Assembly: GCA_907163375.1 (NCBI GenBank)
Contig: CAJQUW010006824.1
Location: forward strand, 1-64,000
Reading direction: 5' to 3'
DNA from: Prostheceraeus crozeri
Taxonomy: Eukaryota; Platyhelminthes; Polycladida; Euryleptidae
DNA: 64,000 bases
This document shows, piece by piece, positions 59,226-64,000 of this stretch (position 1 is its first letter; each line of letters opens with the position of its first letter). The notes under the pieces are model-generated. The model was not told where the DNA came from. It ran no database searches and saw only the letters and a program-made list of their open reading frames with translations. A program made the translations under genes and the position numbers.

Positions 59226-59265
59226 TTTACTTTCTCATGATTTACTTTCTCGTGTGTGCTTCTTC

Positions 59266-59271
59266 AATAAA
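59266..59271 (+). terminator. Polyadenylation signal AATAAA
   Basis: CAATAAAC lies about 40 bases after the stop of the 58728 gene. Confidence 0.55.
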
Positions 59272-59359
59272 CTTACATGGTAAGCCTTGATTCTTTTGAA
59301 TGAAAGGGTATGGGATGTAGAAGTTTAAGTAATCATATACATAGCAGATTGTATGAATC

Positions 59360-59515
59360 ATGCCATGTTATAGACGAAGACGAAGACGTCAGAGAGGGGG
59401 TATTCTTTTACCTCTAGCGGGAATGCTTGGTAAACATTTTGCAGGAACTATTACAAAGGGTGTTTCACGACATATAGCAAGGAAAGCCATTAGACGTATT
59501 AAGCGAAAGCGCTAA
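59360..59515 (+). CDS. Arg-rich micro-protein with RRQRGG motif (51 aa), copy 1
   Basis: MPCYRRRRRRQRGGILLPLA starts with a run of six Arg, then QRGG, then a hydrophobic/amphipathic part (MLGKHFAGTITKGVSRHIAR) and a basic end (RRIKRKR). Arg-rich segment, Gly-Gly and Ile-Leu-rich helix in this order is the layout of the adenoviral core protein X precursor, cut after Gly-Gly by the viral protease. A DNA-condensing virion peptide is therefore proposed. It is too short for normal gene callers. A paralog follows 30 bases downstream. Confidence 0.6.
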   Translation: MPCYRRRRRRQRGGILLPLAGMLGKHFAGTITKGVSRHIARKAIRRIKRKR

Positions 59516-59544
59516 GTAACAGTGAATGGAATGTTATTATGACA

Positions 59545-59706
59545 ATGCCATATCGTACTAGACGAAGACGAAGACGAAGACGACGTCAGAGGGGTGGTCT
59601 TATCATTTCAATTTTACCACGTGTCCTTAATAAAGTAATGAAAGTAATGACACATCGAGATCTAGGTGCAGGTCCTACATTGCTGCATAGATTTGGTGAC
59701 GAATAA
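59545..59706 (+). CDS. Arg-rich micro-protein with RRQRGG motif (53 aa), copy 2
   Basis: MPYRTRRRRRRRRRQRGGLI has nine consecutive Arg, then QRGGL, then ISILPRVLNKVMKVMTHRD and an uncharged end. An ATG two codons upstream (59539) is also possible. The shared MP.Y..R(n)QRGG plan with the preceding gene and the differing remainder suggest an old tandem duplication. The role is inferred as for copy 1. Confidence 0.6.
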   Translation: MPYRTRRRRRRRRRQRGGLIISILPRVLNKVMKVMTHRDLGAGPTLLHRFGDE

Positions 59707-62365
59707 GATTTACTAGTTTGCAATTTAGACTAAGCGTTCTATTATTTGTAAATGAAAGATATAGTTTCAATAGTTTACACGTTTAAAAATAAAAATTCAA
59801 TAGTGTGTATGTTAAGAATAAAGTTCTATCTGTTTGTATGTTAGAAATAAAATGAAGTTTCATCAGTTTACAAGTTAAGAATAAAGTTTTATCTGTTTGT
59901 ATGTTAGAAATAAAACAAAGTTTCAACGGTTAACAAGTTAAAAATAAAGTTTCAATAGTTTACAAGTTAAAACTAATGTTTCAATAGTGCGTATGTTAAG
60001 AATAAAGTTTTATCTGTTTATATGTTAGAAATAAAATGAAGTTTCGCCAGTTTACAAGTTAAGAATAAATTTTATCTGCTTGTATGTTAGAATTAAAACA
60101 AAGTTTCAACCGTTTACAGGTTAAAAATAAAGTTTCAATAGTTAACACGTTAAAAATAAAGTTTCAATAGTGTGTATGTTAAGAATAAAGTTCTATCTGT
60201 TTCTATGTTAGAAATAAAATGAAGGTTCATCAGTTTACAAGTTAAGAATAAAGTTTTATCTGTTTGTATGTTAGAAATAAAACAAAGTTTCAACCGTTAA
60301 CAAGTTAAAAATAAAGTTTCAATAGTTTGCAAGTTAAAACTAATGTTTCAATAGTGCGTATGTTAAGAATAAAGTTTTATCTGTTTCTATGTTAGAAATA
60401 AAATGAAGTTTCGCCAGTTTACAAGTTAAGAATAAATTTTATCTGCTTGTATGTTAGAATTAAAACAAAGTTTCAACCGTTTACAAGTTAAAAATGAAGT
60501 TTCAATAGTGTATATGTTAAGAATAAAGTTCTATCTGTTTATATGTTAGAAATAAAAATGAAGGTTCACCAGTTTACAAGTTAAGAATAAAGTTTTATCT
60601 GCTTGTATGTCAGAAATGAAATAAAGTTTCACCAGTTTACAAGTTAAAAATGAAGTTTCAATAGTGTGTACGTTAGAAATAAAGTTTCAATAGTGTGTAT
60701 GTTAAGAATAAAGTTTTATCTGTTTGTATGTTAGAATTAAAAAACCGGTTTCAACCGTATACAAGTTAAAAATAAAGTTTCAATAGTTAACACGTTAAAA
60801 ATAAAGTTTCAATAGTGTGTATGTTAAGAATAAAGTTCTATCTGCTTCTATGTTAGAAATAAAATGAAGTTTCATCAGTTTACAAGTTAATAATAAAGTT
60901 GTATCTGTTTGTATGTTAGACATAAAATAAAGTTTTAGCTGTTTGTATGTTAAAAATAAAATAAAGTTTCAATAGTGTGTATGTTAAGATTAAAGTTCTA
61001 TCTGCTTCTATGTTAGAAATAAAATGAAGTTTCATCAGTTTACAAGTTAATAATAGAGTTTTATCTGTTTGTATGTTAGACATAAAACAAAGTTTCAACC
61101 GTTAACAAGTTAAAAATAAAGTTTCAGATTAAAATAAAGTTTCAATAGTGTGTATGATGGAAATAAAGTTTAAGCGCTTTGTGCGTTAAAAATAAAGTTT
61201 CAACATTGTGTACGTTAAGAATAAAGTTCTATCTGTTTATATGTTAGAAATAAAATGAAGTTTCGCCAGTTTACAAGTTAAGAATAAATTTTATCTGCTT
61301 GTATGTTAGAATTAAAACAAAGTTTCAACCGTTTACAGGTTAAAAATAAAGTTTCAATAGTTAACACGTTAAAAATAAAGTTTCAATAGTGTGTATGTTA
61401 AGAATAAAGTTCTATCTGTTTCTATGTTAGAAATAAAATGAAGGTTCATCAGTTTACAAGTTAAGAATAAAGTTTTATCTGTTTGTATGTTAGACATAAA
61501 ACAAAGTTTCAACCGTTAACAAGTTAAAAATAAAGTTTCAATAGTTTACAAGTTAAAACTAATGTTTCAATAGTGCGTATGTTAAGAATAAAGTTTTATC
61601 TGTTTCTATGTTAGAAATAAAATGAAGCTTCACCAGTTTACAAGTTAAGAATAAAGTTTTATCAGCTTGTATGTTAGAAATAAAATGAAGTTTCACCAGT
61701 TTACAATTTAAAAATAAAGTTTCAATAGTGTGTACGTTAGAAATAAAGTTTCAACCGTTTACAAGTTGAAAAATAAAGTTTTAACAGTGTCTACGTTAGA
61801 AATAAAGTTTTATCTGTTCGTAAAGTACGATCGTAGGATTTACTAGTTTGCAAGTTAGACTCAGCATTCTACTAGTTGTAAATGAAAATATCGTTTCAAC
61901 AGTTTACAGATTAAAATAAACTTTTAACAGTGTGTACGTTAGAAATAAAGTTTTAGCTGTTTATATGTTAGAAACAAAATAAAGTTTCAACAGTTTACAA
62001 GTTGAAAAATAAAGTTTCAACAGTGTGTACGTTAGAAATAAATGAAAGTAAAAACTTCATCGTATGAGTATTCAAAGCATGTTTTGTAAATCAAATGTGT
62101 GTAGTCCTGACATGATAGAATCGCGTTAGAAATAAAGTTTCAGCCGTTTACAAGTTAAAAATAAAGTTTCAACGGTGTGTACGTTAGAAATAAAGTTTTA
62201 GCTGTTTATATGTTAGAAACAAAATAAAGTTTCAACAGTTTACAAGTTGAAAATAAAGTTTCAACAGTGTGTACATTAGAAATAAATGAAAGTAAGAACT
62301 TCATCGTATGAGTATTCAAAGCATGTTTTGTAAATCAATTGTGTGTAGTCCTGACATGATAGAAT
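59707..62365 (+). repeat. AATAAA-rich minisatellite array, left palindrome arm included
   Basis: Dozens of ~30-bp units of the form GTTARAAATAAAGTTTCAAY + AGTKTRYAA alternate with GTTAGAAATAAAATGAAGTT units. Nearly every unit has AATAAA on the plus strand. Higher-order blocks of several units repeat (for example 60120-60420 against 61330-61620). From about 60767 onward it mirrors the right arm. Confidence 0.95.
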
Positions 62366-62400
62366 TAAGCTTGACAAACGCGTTTTGTCAAGTTCATTTG
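62366..62400. repeat. Asymmetric hairpin at the palindrome centre
   Basis: CTTGACAAA-CGCGT-TTTGTCAAG (62370-62392) forms a 9-bp stem with a 5-base loop. It is separated from the arms by 4 bases on the left (TAAG) and 8 on the right (TTCATTTG), so the centre is not symmetric. Confidence 0.9.
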
Positions 62401-64000
62401 ATTCTATCATGTCAGGACTACACACAATTGATTTACAAAACATGCTTTGAATACTCATACGATGAAGTTCTTACTTTCATTTATTTCTAATGTACACACT
62501 GTTGAAACTTTATTTTCAACTTGTAAACTGTTGAAACTTTATTTTGTTTCTAACATATAAACAGCTAAAACTTTATTTCTAACGTACACACCGTTGAAAC
62601 TTTATTTTTAACTTGTAAACGGCTGAAACTTTATTTCTAACGCGATTCTATCATGTCAGGACTACACACATTTGATTTACAAAACATGCTTTGAATACTC
62701 ATACGATGAAGTTTTTACTTTCATTTATTTCTAACGTACACACTGTTGAAACTTTATTTTTCAACTTGTAAACTGTTGAAACTTTATTTTGTTTCTAACA
62801 TATAAACAGCTAAAACTTTATTTCTAACGTACACACTGTTAAAAGTTTATTTTAATCTGTAAACTGTTGAAACGATATTTTCATTTACAACTAGTAGAAT
62901 GCTGAGTCTAACTTGCAAACTAGTAAATCCTACGATCGTACTTTACGAACAGATAAAACTTTATTTCTAACGTAGACACTGTTAAAAACTTCATTTTTCA
63001 ACTTGTAAACGGTTGAAACTTTATTTCTAACGTACACACTATTGAAACTTTATTTTTAAATTGTAAACTGGTGAAACTTCATTTTATTTCTAACATACAA
63101 GCTGATAAAACTTTATTCTTAACTTGTAAACTGGTGAAGCTTCATTTTATTTCTAACATAGAAACAGATAAAACTTTATTCTTAACATACGCACTATTGA
63201 AACATTAGTTTTAACTTGTAAACTATTGAAACTTTATTTTTAACTTGTTAACGGTTGAAACTTTGTTTTATGTCTAACATACAAACAGATAAAACTTTAT
63301 TCTTAACTTGTAAACTGATGAACCTTCATTTTATTTCTAACATAGAAACAGATAGAACTTTATTCTTAACATACACACTATTGAAACTTTATTTTTAACG
63401 TGTTAACTATTGAAACTTTATTTTTAACCTGTAAACGGTTGAAACTTTGTTTTAATTCTAACATACAAGCAGATAAAATTTATTCTTAACTTGTAAACTG
63501 GCGAAACTTCATTTTATTTCTAACATATAAACAGATAGAACTTTATTCTTAACGTACACAATGTTGAAACTTTATTTTTAACGCACAAAGCGCTTAAACT
63601 TTATTTCCATCATACACACTATTGAAACTTTATTTTAATCTGAAACTTTATTTTTAACTTGTTAACGGTTGAAACTTTGTTTTATGTCTAACATACAAAC
63701 AGATAAAACTCTATTATTAACTTGTAAACTGATGAAACTTCATTTTATTTCTAACATAGAAGCAGATAGAACTTTAATCTTAACATACACACTATTGAAA
63801 CTTTATTTTATTTTTAACATACAAACAGCTAAAACTTTATTTTATGTCTAACATACAAACAGATACAACTTTATTATTAACTTGTAAACTGATGAAACTT
63901 CATTTTATTTCTAACATAGAAGCAGATAGAACTTTATTCTTAACATACACACTATTGAAACTTTATTTTTAACGTGTTAACTATTGAAACTTTATTTTTA
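62401..64000 (-). repeat. Right palindrome arm (mirrored minisatellite)
   Basis: Reverse complement of about 60767-62365. The units read AACTTTATTTYTAACNTRYA on the plus strand. It is cut by the window end, so a mirrored copy of the genes at 53-60 kb may follow outside. Confidence 0.9.

Larger units (their letters stand above)
60767..64000. repeat. Giant near-perfect inverted repeat, centre ~62383
   Basis: Position x in the left arm pairs with about 124766-x in the right arm. 62351-62365 pairs with 62401-62415, and the window end (64000) still pairs with 60767, so over ~1.6 kb the arms differ by only about one base in length. The right arm continues beyond the window. Confidence 0.95.

Noticed and set aside
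60916-63851. Short open frames in the AATAAA array, identical in both arms
   Set aside because: Translated minisatellite; the identity comes from the palindrome.

Overview
The window looks like nuclear DNA of a metazoan, most likely an aquatic invertebrate. It is AT-rich, with GT-AG introns, degenerate LINE, Ty3-type, hAT and Tc1/mariner elements, a tRNA-derived SINE, and TTAGGG-type repeats. I cannot name the species. It is almost entirely mobile and virus-derived DNA; the only candidate host gene is a small two-exon secreted protein at 10596-10997.

Layout. 1-4709: a dead LINE-like non-LTR element (minus strand), split in its N-terminal Cys-rich codons by a hAT element (2390-4661) that carries a mariner-like transposase. 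5565-7224: a Tc1-like element with TIRs. 7440-7925: a minisatellite. 11019-32269: a complete 21.25-kb Polinton/Maverick with ~775-bp TIRs and a 6-bp target duplication (TTTGAT). 33258-34143, 38034-38811, 40650-41643 and 41778-44561: non-autonomous hAT elements with matching 8-bp duplications. 35262-39551: a decayed Ty3/Gypsy-type retroelement. 44787-45680: a LINE 3' end. 46010-50431: a decayed hAT with transposase pieces and a SINE. 50460-53110: poly-C-punctuated tandem repeats. 53200-59710: a second virus-like segment of small genes, mostly with their own TATA boxes, mixed with structured repeats. 59707-64000: an AATAAA-rich minisatellite folded into a near-perfect giant inverted repeat centred near 62383.

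The Polinton carries the expected set: protein-primed PolB, chromodomain integrase, packaging ATPase, double-jelly-roll major capsid candidate, minor capsid candidates and an adenain-type protease. It also carries unusual cargo: an IAP-like UBA-RING gene, a gene that reads as a TATA-binding-protein (TBP) fold, an overlapping PC4-like gene, and a five-coding-exon zinc-binding/coiled-coil gene whose promoter and leader exon are duplicated. Several of its genes have TATATAAG-type promoters, so a TBP-like factor would fit element-controlled transcription.

The 53-64 kb segment is the least familiar part. It has two paralogous genes with an internally duplicated domain, two tiny Arg-rich proteins with an RRQRGG motif like an adenoviral core-protein precursor, a four-copy RNA-like repeat with tetraloop exchange, and a cluster of hairpins sharing the loop GCTATC. 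It ends in an asymmetric hairpin-centred palindrome that resembles a telomere or concatemer junction of a linear DNA virus, unless it is an assembly artefact.
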